From Hymenobacter piscis (lineage in GTDB: Bacteria > Bacteroidota > Bacteroidia > Cytophagales > Hymenobacteraceae), in the NCBI RefSeq assembly GCF_018760735.1, contig NZ_JAHHZN010000003.1, positions 186,001 through 250,000 of the forward strand: DNA of 64,000 nucleotides, in the 5' to 3' direction. Both the position numbers and the translations under genes were made by a program. Positions 7,609-16,751 of this stretch are shown here, in pieces; within the stretch, counting starts at the first letter, position 1, and each line of letters opens with the position of its first letter. The notes below the pieces were generated by a model that was given only the letters and a program-made list of their open reading frames with translations, was not told the DNA's origin and made no database searches.

Positions 7609-8211
7609 TTATTCGGCAATGATAACGGCTTTGCTGAGCTGCTTGGAATACGCCAGGCGCCGCTCCCGGCCATCGGCCGCGGGGTAATCAAAGCCTACGG
7701 CGCGGGTATCGGCCTTCACGGCCTGCCAGGACTGGGAATCCACGTTTTCGGGCTGGGTGGCGGCTTTGGGCACGGCCGGCTGCACGAAACGGTCGTCGCG
7801 GAAAAAGTTGTTCATACCCTGCAGAATGGCAATTTCCTTGTCGCGGACCGTGGCGGCCAGCGGATCAGCCAGATCCTGGTCGCGAATCAGGGCCGTGGCC
7901 GGCATCGACTCATTGCGCAGCGTATCGCCGCTGCTGCTCACAATGATGAAGTAGGCCTGGGAGGTGGCAATCTTCGGGCCGCGCAGCTGAAGCACGAACG
8001 TATCCTTGGCCTTGGGCGAGGAGAAGGTATGGGTAGCATTGACCGTGCGCAGCACCGTGCGCTCGGATACGCGGCCCCGGTTGGCCTCGGGCGTAGGCGT
8101 GAAAAGGCGGTCGGCGTTTTTGGAAGTCCCCACCTCGCGCTCCGTGTTCAGACAGGAAGTTAGCTGGAGCAGACATAAGGCTCCGACGGCGGGGAATACA
8201 AGCTTTTTCAT
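7609..8211 (-). CDS. Hypothetical lipoprotein
   Basis: This 200-residue protein starts MKKLVFPAVGALCLLQLTSCLN, a clear lipoprotein signal with the lipobox LTSC. The mature part is mostly beta/loop with a central stretch TFVLQLRGPKIATSQAYFIIVSSSGDTLRNESM and a C-terminal segment with RDKEIAILQGMNNFF. I recognise no family. The ATG at 8211 is preferred to a GTG at 8235, because it starts the signal peptide directly. A possible -7 box (TATTTTG on the minus strand) lies at 8246-8252. It probably sits in the envelope; the function is unknown. Confidence 0.8.
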   Translation of the reverse strand: MKKLVFPAVGALCLLQLTSCLNTEREVGTSKNADRLFTPTPEANRGRVSERTVLRTVNATHTFSSPKAKDTFVLQLRGPKIATSQAYFIIVSSSGDTLRNESMPATALIRDQDLADPLAATVRDKEIAILQGMNNFFRDDRFVQPAVPKAATQPENVDSQSWQAVKADTRAVGFDYPAADGRERRLAYSKQLSKAVIIAE

Positions 8212-8411
8212 GAAAGGGGAATAAACCATCGTCAAATCAGTTCGGCAAAATACAAAACCTTCTCTTAGCCCGGATACCTGGTTAGGTGAGCACTCGGCAG
8301 GAAAAGGAAGGGGCCGCCGAATCAGGTGAACAGGGCTGATGGCGGTTTGGGGCTTATTTACGAGATAGATGCCTTCGGAGGCGAGGTCAACGCGGTATTT
8401 TTCGTGGATTT

Positions 8412-9122
8412 TTAGAATACCCCCAGTTCCAGCCCCAGTAGCCAGCGCGGCAGCTCCGGATAAGCCGGGCTGGCCACCGAGGTAAACGCAGACGTGAGCC
8501 GGTACCGGGCCACCAGCGCGTAGCGGCCGGTTCCCAACCGAACGGCCCCGCCCCCGGCCCAGCGGGGCAGGTAGTCGGGCTGCCGTTCCTTTACCACGGT
8601 GCGGGTGCCGCCGCCGGTACCGGGGTGGTCCTCATAGTGATGGGTGGTAGCCAGCGCCCAGCCACCCCAGCCGCTCAGGTCCAGGTAGTGGCCGATTACG
8701 TTGCCCCGCCGTCCGAAGCTCAGCCGCAGAAACGGTTCCAGCTGCAGCTGCGACAAAATCAGCGACTCCTGGTCGTGGAGCTGGGCGTTGGGTAGCTGCT
8801 TGCCGCTGGCTTGCCGCAGCCGGTACTGCAGGCGGGCGTAGCGCACATCGGCGCCGGCGGCCAGCCTGGCGCTAAGCCGGAATTTGGTGCGCAGCCCCAG
8901 AAACGTTTCCGCCGACTGCGGATAGTGCAGGGCCGCGCCGGGCCCCGCGGCCCGGCCTACCACGGGCGCGTAACCGGCAAACAGGTGCTGATAAAAGGCC
9001 CGGTTGGGGCCGTAGCGGGGCGGTACCGAGTCGGCCGCCGGCTCGGCGCGCAGCAGTACCCGCTGGGCCCGGGCGCTGCCGGCCGCCAGCAGCAGCCCGG
9101 CCAGCAGAAGCGAATACCTCAT
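8412..9122 (-). CDS. Hypothetical secreted/outer-membrane protein
   Basis: This 236-residue protein has a signal peptide (MRYSLLLAGLLLAAGSARAQ). The rest has alternating hydrophobic strands (AGADVRYARLQYRLRQ, LILSQLQLEPFLRLSF, RYALVARYRLTSAF) and ends in WLLGLELGVF with a terminal aromatic, as in outer-membrane barrels. I do not recognise the family. Its ATG overlaps the TGA of the upstream subtilase gene by 4 bp, so the two are translated from one mRNA and probably work in the same compartment. Confidence 0.8.
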   Translation of the reverse strand: MRYSLLLAGLLLAAGSARAQRVLLRAEPAADSVPPRYGPNRAFYQHLFAGYAPVVGRAAGPGAALHYPQSAETFLGLRTKFRLSARLAAGADVRYARLQYRLRQASGKQLPNAQLHDQESLILSQLQLEPFLRLSFGRRGNVIGHYLDLSGWGGWALATTHHYEDHPGTGGGTRTVVKERQPDYLPRWAGGGAVRLGTGRYALVARYRLTSAFTSVASPAYPELPRWLLGLELGVF

Positions 9123-10837
9123 GGGGTGGGCAGGGAAAAGGTTTCGGTATAGCCCCGGTAGTGCACGCGCAGGGCGCGCCCGGCCGTCAGCTCGGGCGTG
9201 GGCAGTTGCAGCACGGCCCGCTGGCTGACTTCCAGCACTTCGTAGCGCAGCACCTGGTTATCGGGCGCCAGCAGTTGCCAGTACACGTAGGCGGGTGGCT
9301 CTGGAACGGGTACAGGAGCTTCATCGGGGCCGCCCCCCACCGGGGCGGCGGGCGGGCCGGATGCCACTGCCAGCACTGAATCAGCATAAAGCGGCAGCGT
9401 GCGGGCCGGCACGAAGGCCGCCGCGGGCCGGATGACGACGCGCACCACGGAATCGGCCCGCACAAAATCGAAGGTGGGCACGGCGGCCCGGTTGGCGGCG
9501 GGCGCGGTGAAGAAGGTCGCCCGGGGCAGACCGTAGCCGTGGGCGTAATCAAAGTATGGGTACAGGCTACCCGACTCCTGCAAGCGCCCGAACAGCTCCA
9601 TTACCGTCAGGCTGCGCTGCTGCTGCCACACGCAGGCCGCGAAGCCCGCCACCAGCGGACTGGCAAAAGAGGTGCCTTCGGTGCGGTTGTAGCCACCCGG
9701 CACGGCGGTAATGGCCACCCCGAAAGCCGCCACGTTGGGCTTGAGCCGCCCGCCCGGGGCCGGGCCGTAGCTGCTGAAATCCAGGTGCAGAAACGTCAGC
9801 GGGTCGATGCCGCCCACGGCCAGCACCGAGTCGCCGTCGGCGGGAGTGCCCACCGTGTGCCACTGCGGGTCGTCGCCGGCGTTACCGGCCGCGTTGACCA
9901 CCAGCATGCCCTTGCGCACGGCCAGCTCGGCGGCCCGGGCCACCAGGCTGGTGCGCCCATCCATCTGCTCAGGGAAGTAACGGCGGTCGGTGTAGCCCAA
10001 AGACGAGTTGATGATGTCGGCCCCGTTGCGGTCGGCCCACTCGGCGGCGGCCAGCCAGGCCTCTTCCTCGGCATATTTCTCGCGGTGCATCTGCTCGGTG
10101 CGGGCCAGCAGAAACTCCGCGTCGGGGGCCAGGCCCAGGGCGGTGCTATCGGGCAGGCGGCCGGCTATGCAGGAGAGTACCTGGGTACCGTGGGTGCCGC
10201 CCTGGTACACGTTGGAGGTGCGGCGCAGGAAGTCGTAAGTGGCCACAATGGCCCCACGGCGGCGCAGACGGGCAAAAGCCGGGTGGCGGTCGGTGCCGCT
10301 GAAGCCCACGTCGAAGATGGCAATGCGCAGCCCCTGGCCCGTGAGGCCGGCCCGCCGGAAATCGGCGGCGCCCAGGGCAGCGGTCTGCTGCCGGGCCAGG
10401 GTACGGTCGGCAGCACTCAGGGGGGCGGCGGCAGCGGCGGCGCTCCGGTCGGCCGGCAGCAGGGGCCGGACCGCCCACTCCTGCACGCTGCGCACCCCGG
10501 GCAGGGCCCGCAGGCGGGCCGCCTGGGCGGGCGTAGCCCGGCAGGCCACGGCATTAAACCAGCGGCTGACCAAGGTAACCGAATCGGTGGCGGCGCGCAC
10601 CCGGGCCAGGTAGTCGGGGCGCACGGGAAAGTCGGTGCTGTCGGCGGCCGGCAAGTGCTGGCGGCGGCGGCGGGCTTGGGCAGCAGGACTGAAGTAGGCG
10701 GCAGGGCGGAACTGCTGGCCGGCCTTGTCGCGAAACGTGACCCAGTAGCGGGTGGCCGGCTGCGCCGGCCGGGGCTGAGCCTGCCCCGCCAGCACCGGCA
10801 ACAGCCAGCTCAGGCCAAAAAGAAAAAGCAGACGCAA
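9119..10837 (-). CDS. S8 family serine peptidase (subtilisin-like)
   Basis: This secreted protease has 572 residues from the TTG at 10837, the start that begins the signal peptide RLLFLFGLSWLLPVLAGQAQ; a longer frame reaches 10885. An inhibitor-like propeptide (YWVTFRDKAGQQ...VRSVQEW) precedes the catalytic domain. The triad is visible: Asp in IAIFDVGFSG (about residue 176), His in GGTHGTQVLS (216) and Ser in GTSFASPLVAGFAACVW (390). The oxyanion Asn lies in VVNAAGNAGD. About 120 residues of beta-rich sequence follow, with no T9SS sorting domain that I can recognise. A -7-like box TACCTTCG (minus strand, 10875-10882) overlaps the longer start, favouring the shorter one. Confidence 0.9.
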   Translation of the reverse strand: MRLLFLFGLSWLLPVLAGQAQPRPAQPATRYWVTFRDKAGQQFRPAAYFSPAAQARRRRQHLPAADSTDFPVRPDYLARVRAATDSVTLVSRWFNAVACRATPAQAARLRALPGVRSVQEWAVRPLLPADRSAAAAAAPLSAADRTLARQQTAALGAADFRRAGLTGQGLRIAIFDVGFSGTDRHPAFARLRRRGAIVATYDFLRRTSNVYQGGTHGTQVLSCIAGRLPDSTALGLAPDAEFLLARTEQMHREKYAEEEAWLAAAEWADRNGADIINSSLGYTDRRYFPEQMDGRTSLVARAAELAVRKGMLVVNAAGNAGDDPQWHTVGTPADGDSVLAVGGIDPLTFLHLDFSSYGPAPGGRLKPNVAAFGVAITAVPGGYNRTEGTSFASPLVAGFAACVWQQQRSLTVMELFGRLQESGSLYPYFDYAHGYGLPRATFFTAPAANRAAVPTFDFVRADSVVRVVIRPAAAFVPARTLPLYADSVLAVASGPPAAPVGGGPDEAPVPVPEPPAYVYWQLLAPDNQVLRYEVLEVSQRAVLQLPTPELTAGRALRVHYRGYTETFSLPTP

Positions 10838-10874
10838 ACGAATAATCGGAATTGAGAAAGATAATCGGATGTGT

Positions 10875-10882
10875 CGAAGGTA
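10875..10882 (-). promoter_or_regulatory. Possible -7 box (TACCTTCG) of the subtilase gene
   Basis: On the minus strand this reads TACCTTCG, one base off the Bacteroidota -7 consensus TAnnTTTG. It lies about 38 bases before the TTG start at 10837. No clear -33 TTG was found. Confidence 0.35.
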
Positions 10883-10885
10883 CAA

Positions 10886-11475
10886 GAAAGCCGGCAGTCC
10901 GCGGAATGTGCAGAAGGCAAACTGCCGTTGCCCGGATTACAACCAATCAACCGTTACGGAGCCTTGCTGTCCGGACATTTCATTTTTTCAAGGGCTATTT
11001 GCACTATCGTCACGGTTATTTTTTTCGAATAACCCGTTTTTATTTCACCTCATTCAGGCTCAGTAATGGTTTTGGCGAATTAGTATTCCAGTCGGCCGAC
11101 TGGAACAAGTTTCTCACCAAATCAGCCCAGCACTGCCGGAAAACGGCGTGACTCATTCCCGGCTGAAAAAAGAATATGCAGTCAAACAAAGAAACACGGC
11201 GAAGCAGCCGTAGCCTTCCCCCAGACCGGACGCCTGATTTTATCTTCCGGAATTAATTCCTGTTTGGAAACCTGGATTTTCCGCTCGTCGTATGACCATC
11301 AGCAAAAAGGCGGCAAACGCTGCGCATACACACCACCTGAGGCCACGGCAACCCGATAGATTAAAACGCCCAACCACAGTCCTAAATAATTTTTTGGCTG
11401 TAATTTGATGGTCATAAGCGTAAAAAAACCCACCTTTGACTTTTATTTCATTCACGTAAATAAACCTTTTGCACA
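10886..11475. other. 590-bp AT-richer intergenic region
   Basis: This is the longest gene-free stretch in the window, between a minus-strand subtilase and a plus-strand small gene, and clearly AT-richer than its surroundings. A small hairpin GGTTATT/AATAACC (11014-11034) is present. A possible promoter for the next gene is TTG at 11405 with CACCTTTG at 11431-11438. I see no convincing ORF and no known RNA family; it could hold a small RNA or a long regulatory leader. Confidence 0.5.
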
Positions 11476-11709
11476 ATGGCAACTGCTGACCTCAACAAGC
11501 TGCAACAAATTCTGGCGAATGCCGAAGACAACGACGCCGTACTGAATCAAATTCGTAAGCAGGTAACCAAAATCAGCGGCCTGATGGAGGAACTGAACAC
11601 GATGCTCGAGCCCGGTTATAAAATTGAAAAGAAAGAGCGTAAGCCCCGCGCCGCTAACGCTTCCGGCAAGCGTCCCGGCCGCCCCAAGAAAGTAGTTAGC
11701 GCCGAGTAA
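11476..11709 (+). CDS. Small basic protein with AT-hook-like tail
   Basis: This 77-residue protein has a helical, probably coiled-coil N-terminal part (LNKLQQILANAEDNDAVLNQ through LMEELNTMLEPG). The C-terminal tail is basic: EKKERKPRAANASGKRPGRPKK. The KRPGRPKK core matches an AT-hook (GRP flanked by basic residues), which binds the minor groove of AT-rich DNA. A dimeric nucleoid-associated or regulatory protein is plausible but not shown. It is a monocistronic gene between a 590-bp AT-rich region and a 20-bp-stem terminator, which suggests strong, independent expression. Confidence 0.85.
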   Translation: MATADLNKLQQILANAEDNDAVLNQIRKQVTKISGLMEELNTMLEPGYKIEKKERKPRAANASGKRPGRPKKVVSAE

Positions 11710-11726
11710 TTTTGCCGCGCAACCGC

Positions 11727-11780
11727 TCAATAAAAAAACAGTCCGACCGCCACTTGGCAGTCGGACTGTTTTTTTATTGA
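11727..11780. terminator. Terminator after AT-hook-like gene
   Basis: A perfect 20-bp stem (11727-11746 with 11761-11780) carries A7 on one side and T9 on the other and the core CAGTCCGA/TCGGACTG. It can act on both strands. Confidence 0.93.
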
Positions 11781-11882
11781 CGAAATCAGTTGCCAGTCGT
11801 CAGCCCAAAGAACCGACGCGCGGTTTCGGCTGTGTCCGCAAGTCCGTTGTTTCACCGGCTACTGGTCACTGACCACTAATGG

Positions 11883-13274
11883 CTACAGACCGTATTTGCT
11901 GATCAGGTAGATCAGGGCGGCCATGCTGGCGCCGCCGAGCTCCAGCTCGCGGCGGTTTACCTTGTCGAAGGTGTCGGCGGCGGTGTGGTGGATGTCGAAG
12001 TAGCGCTGGGAGTCGCAATCGAAGCCGATAAGGGCTTTGACCTGGCCTTTAAGCGGCTCCACGTCGGTACTGGCGTGCCCCACGGCGAACTGGGTGCTGT
12101 TGTAGGGCACGAACAGGGGCTGCCAGGCCTGGATTTTGCGCACCGTGGCCGGCTCGGCCTCGATGTTGAAGCCCCGGGGCGTGAAGCCTCCCCCGTCCGA
12201 CTCCATGGCGGCCACGTGCTTTTCGTTGGCGGCTTTGGCCAGGGCGGCGTACTGGTTGCCGCCGCGCACGCCGTTTTCCTCGTTCATGAACAGCACCGCG
12301 CGCACCGTGCGCTCGGGGCGCAGGCCGGTGGCCTTGAGCAGGCGCAGCACTTCCATGCTCTGGGTGCAGCCGGTGCCGTCGTCGTGGGCGCCCTGGCCCA
12401 GGTCCCAGGAGTCGAGGTGGCCGCCCACGGTGATGATTTGCTCGGGGTACTTCGAGCCCCGGATTTCGCCCACCACGTTGTAGCTTTTGGTGTCGGGCAG
12501 GGTCTGGCAGCTCATTTCCAGCTCCACGGTCAGGTCCGGATCGGCCTTGAGCAGCTGGCTGAGCTCATCGGCCCCGTTGGTGCTCAGGGCAGCGGCGGGC
12601 ACCTGGGTCACGCCGTCTTCGTAGCGCATGGCGCCCGTGTGCGGGAAGTCGTCGTGAGCCAGAGTGAGGCTGCGCACCAGGGCGCCCACGGCCCCGCGCT
12701 TGGCGGCGGCGGCGGCCCCGCTGCGGCGCTGGTCACCGGCCTCCCCGTAGGCCCGGCCGGTTTCAATGTAGAGCGGGTTCATGGGCCGGTTGAAGAACAC
12801 GAACTTACCCTTGACTTTTTCGGCGGGCAGGGCGGCCAGCTCGGCCAGACTCTGCACCTCCACCACCCCGGCCTGGAGCTTGCCCTGGGTGCCCACCGAG
12901 CCGCCCAGGGCGCACACGTTCAGGTCCAGGCCCCTGCCCTTGGCGGGCCGGATCTGGGCCTTTTCCCGGGCGCCGCGCACCCAGTGGGGCACCATGACTT
13001 CCTGCAGGTACACCCGGTCGACCCCGATTTTCTCCAGCGTTGTTTTGCCCCACTGCACGGCCTGGGCCGCCTGGGGCGAGCCGCTGAGACGGGCCCCGAT
13101 CTGGCCGGTGAGGTAGCGCAGGTTTTCGTAACTCTCGCCCCGGGCCAGGGCCTCGTCGTAAATCCGGCGGATGGCCACCGAATCGGCCCTGGTCTGGGCC
13201 TGGGCGGCAAACGGAACGGTGGCCAGCAGGGCGGCCGCCAGCCCGAGGGCGCGGCGGAAAGAAGCAATTCGCAT
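11883..13274 (-). CDS. M28 family zinc peptidase (carboxypeptidase Q-like)
   Basis: This 463-residue secreted peptidase starts at the ATG at 13274 (MRIASFRRALGLAAALLATVPFAAQAQ); a TTG at 13295 is less likely. It has a PA-type insert (residues of about 140-270) within an M28 fold. Zinc ligands are seen in GGHLDSWDLGQGAHDDGTG (His, Asp), MNEENGVRGG (catalytic Glu pair), MESDGGG (Asp) and a terminal HTAAD. The layout matches plasma glutamate carboxypeptidase (CPQ)-like proteins that release amino acids from dipeptides. The histidine phosphatase gene lies 104 bp upstream on the same strand. Confidence 0.9.
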   Translation of the reverse strand: MRIASFRRALGLAAALLATVPFAAQAQTRADSVAIRRIYDEALARGESYENLRYLTGQIGARLSGSPQAAQAVQWGKTTLEKIGVDRVYLQEVMVPHWVRGAREKAQIRPAKGRGLDLNVCALGGSVGTQGKLQAGVVEVQSLAELAALPAEKVKGKFVFFNRPMNPLYIETGRAYGEAGDQRRSGAAAAAKRGAVGALVRSLTLAHDDFPHTGAMRYEDGVTQVPAAALSTNGADELSQLLKADPDLTVELEMSCQTLPDTKSYNVVGEIRGSKYPEQIITVGGHLDSWDLGQGAHDDGTGCTQSMEVLRLLKATGLRPERTVRAVLFMNEENGVRGGNQYAALAKAANEKHVAAMESDGGGFTPRGFNIEAEPATVRKIQAWQPLFVPYNSTQFAVGHASTDVEPLKGQVKALIGFDCDSQRYFDIHHTAADTFDKVNRRELELGGASMAALIYLISKYGL

Positions 13275-13378
13275 ACGTACAGTTGGAAAGAGCAAAGGAG
13301 AATTCAGCGCAAAAGTGGTTAATAGAAGCTGAACGCCCTGCCCGGGTTGCAGCGGTGCCGGGCACGAGGCGGGGTCTG

Positions 13379-13948
13379 CTACGGCCGGGTCGGGGCCCCG
13401 TAGCGGCGGGCGGTGGCCGTGGCCGGCCGGGTGGAATCGGCCGGAATGCTTACTTCGAGCAGGTAATCGTAGGTGTCATCCCCGATAACCGGAACCGGCC
13501 GGGGGGCACCCAGCGCGTCCACGGTTTCGAGGATGGTATTGGAGTGGCCCACTACCAGCACCGTGCGGCCCCGGTAGTCGCGGCGCAGGCGGGCAGCCAG
13601 GGCGGAGAGCTGCCGGGCGTCGTAGGGCTGAACCGGCTGGTTCTGGCGGGCGGCCAGCGGCGCGGCCGTAGCGCGGGTGCGCGCAGTGGCAGTAGAGAAA
13701 ACGGCGGCTACTTGCTCCGGAGCCAGGGCCTGGTTTAAGGCCAGGGCGCGCTGCTGGCCGGCGGGCGTGAGGGGCGGGTCGGCCAGGCCGGGCGTGAGGT
13801 CTTTCTCGGCGTGGCGCACCACGTATACTTTCGTAGCTGAAGCCGGCAAAACCGCCTTATCGGCGCGCTGAAGTGAGGGCGTGCAGTGCGTGAGTACGCT
13901 TAGCAAGGGCAGGGCGGGCAACAGCCAGCGCAACGAAACAGGTAGCAT
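13379..13948 (-). CDS. Histidine phosphatase family lipoprotein
   Basis: This 189-residue protein has a signal ending in LSVLTHC (lipobox cysteine at about residue 22). The mature part is a compact phosphoglycerate-mutase-like domain: VYVVRHAEKD holds the phospho-acceptor His in the RHxE motif, STATARTRATAAPLA the second arginine, and VLVVGHSNTI the second catalytic His. Such small exported proteins dephosphorylate sugars or phosphoproteins (SixA-like size), but the substrate is unknown. It lies 39 bp downstream of the DUF1028 gene and probably shares its transcript. Confidence 0.88.
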   Translation of the reverse strand: MLPVSLRWLLPALPLLSVLTHCTPSLQRADKAVLPASATKVYVVRHAEKDLTPGLADPPLTPAGQQRALALNQALAPEQVAAVFSTATARTRATAAPLAARQNQPVQPYDARQLSALAARLRRDYRGRTVLVVGHSNTILETVDALGAPRPVPVIGDDTYDYLLEVSIPADSTRPATATARRYGAPTRP

Positions 13949-13987
13949 CGAAATGAAGTTCAGGGGGAAATACGGTATCAGACGGCG

Positions 13988-14974
13988 CTAGCGCAGCGTC
14001 AGAATCTGCTGGAGCTCGGCGGCACTCACCGTGAGCAGGCCCACCCTGGGCAGGCGCTCAGTGAGGGTGCGCCAGTTGGGCTCCTGTTGAAAAATGGGCC
14101 GCAGCAGCTTCAGGGCGGCGGGCAGCTGCTGCTTGTTGGCCAGGCTGATGGCGTGCCAGTACTGCATTTCCAGGTTCTGGGGAAAGAGCTTTTCGGCGGC
14201 TTCGTACTCGTGGATGGCTCCGGGCACGTCGTTTTTCTCCACGGCTAGGTCGCCGGCATTCATGTGCTCGTAGGCGCGGTGCAGGCGCAGCAGGCGGCCC
14301 AGCTCGCGCAGGGGCGCGGCGTTATCGTCCACGCGCAGGTCGATGAGCCGGTCGGTCCAGGGTTCGGCCGTGGCGTTGCCGCGCACCACCAGCAACGCCG
14401 CCGACTGCCGCCCCCGGATGTCGCCGCCCGCGGCCTGGGCCGCCTCCAGGGCCGTGAGCAGACGCTCGGGCAGGGGCAGCCGGGCGTTCTGCTCGAAGGC
14501 CCGGGCCATGGCGGCGGGTACCTTATCGGTGAGCATCATGTTGGCCTGCACCGAAAACTGGCGCCCCTGGCGGTGGCCCGCGTAGTCGATGCACTTGGCG
14601 CCCGTGTGGGTGGCCACCCGGCCCCTGTTGTCCACGATGGCCACCTGGCGCACGTCGCGGCCCTCATCGGTGCGCAGCAGCTCGTCCAGCGTCTCACGGG
14701 CCGATTTGCCGCTGCGCAGCAGGGCCAGCCCCCGCGGACCGAAGGACTTGTTGGTGAACGACTGGGTGGCAACGGCCCCTACCCCGGCCTCGGCCCAGCT
14801 CACGCTGGTGCCCACCGAAAACCAGTGGCTCTGCACGGCCACGGCCAGTTCCCCGGTCAGCGAGTCGCGGGCCACGATGCTGTAGGTATGGGCCAGCGGG
14901 TCGGTGGCGCGATAAATCTGGGCGGCCGCGGGGCGCGCCAGGGCCCAGAGCAGGGCCAGCAGCAGTCGGTTCAT
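13988..14974 (-). CDS. DUF1028 domain protein with TPR-like C-terminal part
   Basis: This 328-residue protein has a signal peptide (MNRLLLALLWALARPAAAQ). Residues of about 25-215 match DUF1028, an Ntn-hydrolase-like fold: HTYSIVARDSLTGELAVAVQ, VGTSVSWAEAGVGAVATQSF, GAKCIDYAGHRQGRQFSVQANMM. The C-terminal 110 residues have helix pairs like tetratricopeptide repeats (LAVEKNDVPGAIHEYEAAEKLFPQN, ISLANKQQLPAALKLLRPIF). The catalytic role of DUF1028 is not established. It leads a minus-strand run with the phosphatase and the M28 peptidase. Confidence 0.87.
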   Translation of the reverse strand: MNRLLLALLWALARPAAAQIYRATDPLAHTYSIVARDSLTGELAVAVQSHWFSVGTSVSWAEAGVGAVATQSFTNKSFGPRGLALLRSGKSARETLDELLRTDEGRDVRQVAIVDNRGRVATHTGAKCIDYAGHRQGRQFSVQANMMLTDKVPAAMARAFEQNARLPLPERLLTALEAAQAAGGDIRGRQSAALLVVRGNATAEPWTDRLIDLRVDDNAAPLRELGRLLRLHRAYEHMNAGDLAVEKNDVPGAIHEYEAAEKLFPQNLEMQYWHAISLANKQQLPAALKLLRPIFQQEPNWRTLTERLPRVGLLTVSAAELQQILTLR

Positions 14975-15121
14975 GGGCTAAAGCTAGTGAAGAAACCGGG
15001 GCAGGAAAAAGAGAGGGTTGCCACTGCCAAGTAGAGCCAGTAGTTGCAGTCCACCATCCTTAATCAAACATTTAGCGCATCATTCTTTCATTAATCCTAT
15101 CCCATACCCGGATTATTCCTT

Positions 15122-15129
15122 TACCTTTG
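15122..15129 (+). promoter_or_regulatory. -7 box TACCTTTG upstream of T9SS cargo gene
   Basis: A perfect match to TAnnTTTG in an AT-rich stretch, 89 bases before the ATG at 15218. No good -33 TTG at the usual distance was seen. Confidence 0.45.
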
Positions 15130-15217
15130 CATCTTCATTATCTTGCTCATACTTCTTTTTCAACGACTTGCACGGTTATTTACCTGCTTTACACCGGCCA
15201 GTCTTTCTTTTTTCCTG

Positions 15218-16660
15218 ATGCACCTGAAATCAGCTTTTCTGCTTGCCATCTTTCTACCGTTAGCGCCTATGGCACAGGCTCAAGCGGTAAATAACGTTAC
15301 GGAAATTATTACCGACTTCGGCGGGTTCTGGCGGAGCGGTACGGGCGTTAATTCTAACGCTGCCCTTAACTCCGTCAAGCCCAATACTTCCCACGATTTG
15401 CTGGCTTTCACGCTCAGCAACACTCGCTACTCTACCGGAGTAGATGACGCGCTGCTCACTAGCCGTGGCATCAACTTTACGGCCAGCCAATTCAGAGCCT
15501 TGCCCGTGGAAGCAATTAGCGGAACCATCGGCCAGAATACCAAAATAGGACTGGGTGCCTCCTTCGATGGAGTCGCCAACGGGGCCAGTTCTCCACCACC
15601 CGCCAATAATATCCCCCTTTATTTACGCGATGGGCGCAACGGGCTCAACCTCGGTACCGGCGTAGCCAACGTGCCCATCGGTACCCTCGACTTCCGGATT
15701 TCTAATGTAGTGACCGGAGCCCTGGGAGATAACATTCCAGACATTCTGGTCACGCAGATTGCGGATCCGTCGGGCTCGCAGGATCGGTATCAATTTCTGG
15801 ATGCCAACGACAATATTATTGGTCAGACGGTAACAGTTATTTTCACCAACATTACCAGGGTTGGCATCTGGACAGCGGATTTTTACGAAGCTTCCCAGAA
15901 CCCCATGACTCTGGCCCCCGGCTTTACCCGCACCGACCGGGACCTGCGTCTCTGGGCCGCAGATCTGAGTGCCTTTAATATCACGGCCGCCAATGTGGCC
16001 AATATCCGCAAATTCAGGGTCCTGCTCAGTGGCAACAGTGATTTAGCCTTTGTGGGCTACAATGCCCAGACGGCCACTTTCTCTAACCCTCCCCTGCCCG
16101 TACAACTGACTGGTTTCAGCGGTCAGGCCCAGCCGACCTACTCTACTTTGCGCTGGACGACGGCCCAGGAGTTGAACTCGGAGGCTTTTGAAATCGAGGC
16201 TAGCACAGATGGCAGATCATTCGCCGTGGTTGGGCGCGTGGCGGCGGCGGGCAACTCCACCACCGCCCACCAGTACGCGTACCGCCATGCCACCCGACAG
16301 CCAGGCCAGCGCTACTACCGGCTCCGGCAAGTAGATATGGATGGCAGCAGCACGTACTCCTCGGTGATTACGCTTACGGCCGCACCAGTGGTAAGCAGTC
16401 TGCGTGCAACAGTCGGCCCAAACCCCTTCGCCAACACCCTGACGCTGTACCTGGAGGATACCCGCCTGATGTCGGCACCCACTATGGTGGAACTGCGCGA
16501 CCTTACCGGTCAGGTGGTATATCAGCACGCGTTTCGTGCCGAGGAGAACCAGGCGGGGAAGGTGGTCCTGACAGATCTGCCCACCCTGCGCGCCGGTATC
16601 TACCTGGCCCGGATCGTGGCTGGCGACCAACAGACGGTACTCAAAGTAGTGAAGCAGTAA
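15218..16660 (+). CDS. Secreted protein with type IX secretion C-terminal sorting domain
   Basis: This 480-residue protein is read from the ATG at 15218, which opens a signal peptide ending PMAQAQA. Residues of about 25-285 are an unrecognised beta-rich domain. Then come LPVQLTGFSGQAQPTYSTLRW and EAFEIEASTDGRSF...YYRLRQVDMDGSSTYSS, the fibronectin-like module common before sorting domains. The last ~80 residues are a type A CTD: VGPNPFANTLTLYL, VELRDLTGQVVY, LRAGIYLARIV, and a terminal TVLKVVKQ. The Por/T9SS machinery should export it to the surface. The first half has more AT-rich codons than the neighbours. Confidence 0.9.
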   Translation: MHLKSAFLLAIFLPLAPMAQAQAVNNVTEIITDFGGFWRSGTGVNSNAALNSVKPNTSHDLLAFTLSNTRYSTGVDDALLTSRGINFTASQFRALPVEAISGTIGQNTKIGLGASFDGVANGASSPPPANNIPLYLRDGRNGLNLGTGVANVPIGTLDFRISNVVTGALGDNIPDILVTQIADPSGSQDRYQFLDANDNIIGQTVTVIFTNITRVGIWTADFYEASQNPMTLAPGFTRTDRDLRLWAADLSAFNITAANVANIRKFRVLLSGNSDLAFVGYNAQTATFSNPPLPVQLTGFSGQAQPTYSTLRWTTAQELNSEAFEIEASTDGRSFAVVGRVAAAGNSTTAHQYAYRHATRQPGQRYYRLRQVDMDGSSTYSSVITLTAAPVVSSLRATVGPNPFANTLTLYLEDTRLMSAPTMVELRDLTGQVVYQHAFRAEENQAGKVVLTDLPTLRAGIYLARIVAGDQQTVLKVVKQ

Positions 16661-16691
16661 GGCTGGCTATTTTGCGGCCTACTTCCAGCAG

Positions 16692-16733
16692 GCACAGGGC
16701 TTTTCCGGCAACGGAAAGGCCCTGTGCTATTTT
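16692..16733 (+). terminator. Terminator after T9SS cargo gene
   Basis: GCACAGGGCTTTTCCG (16692-16707) pairs with 16712-16727 apart from one G-T pair, followed by TATTTT. Confidence 0.85.
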
Positions 16734-16751
16734 GACCCTACCTTACCTTCC

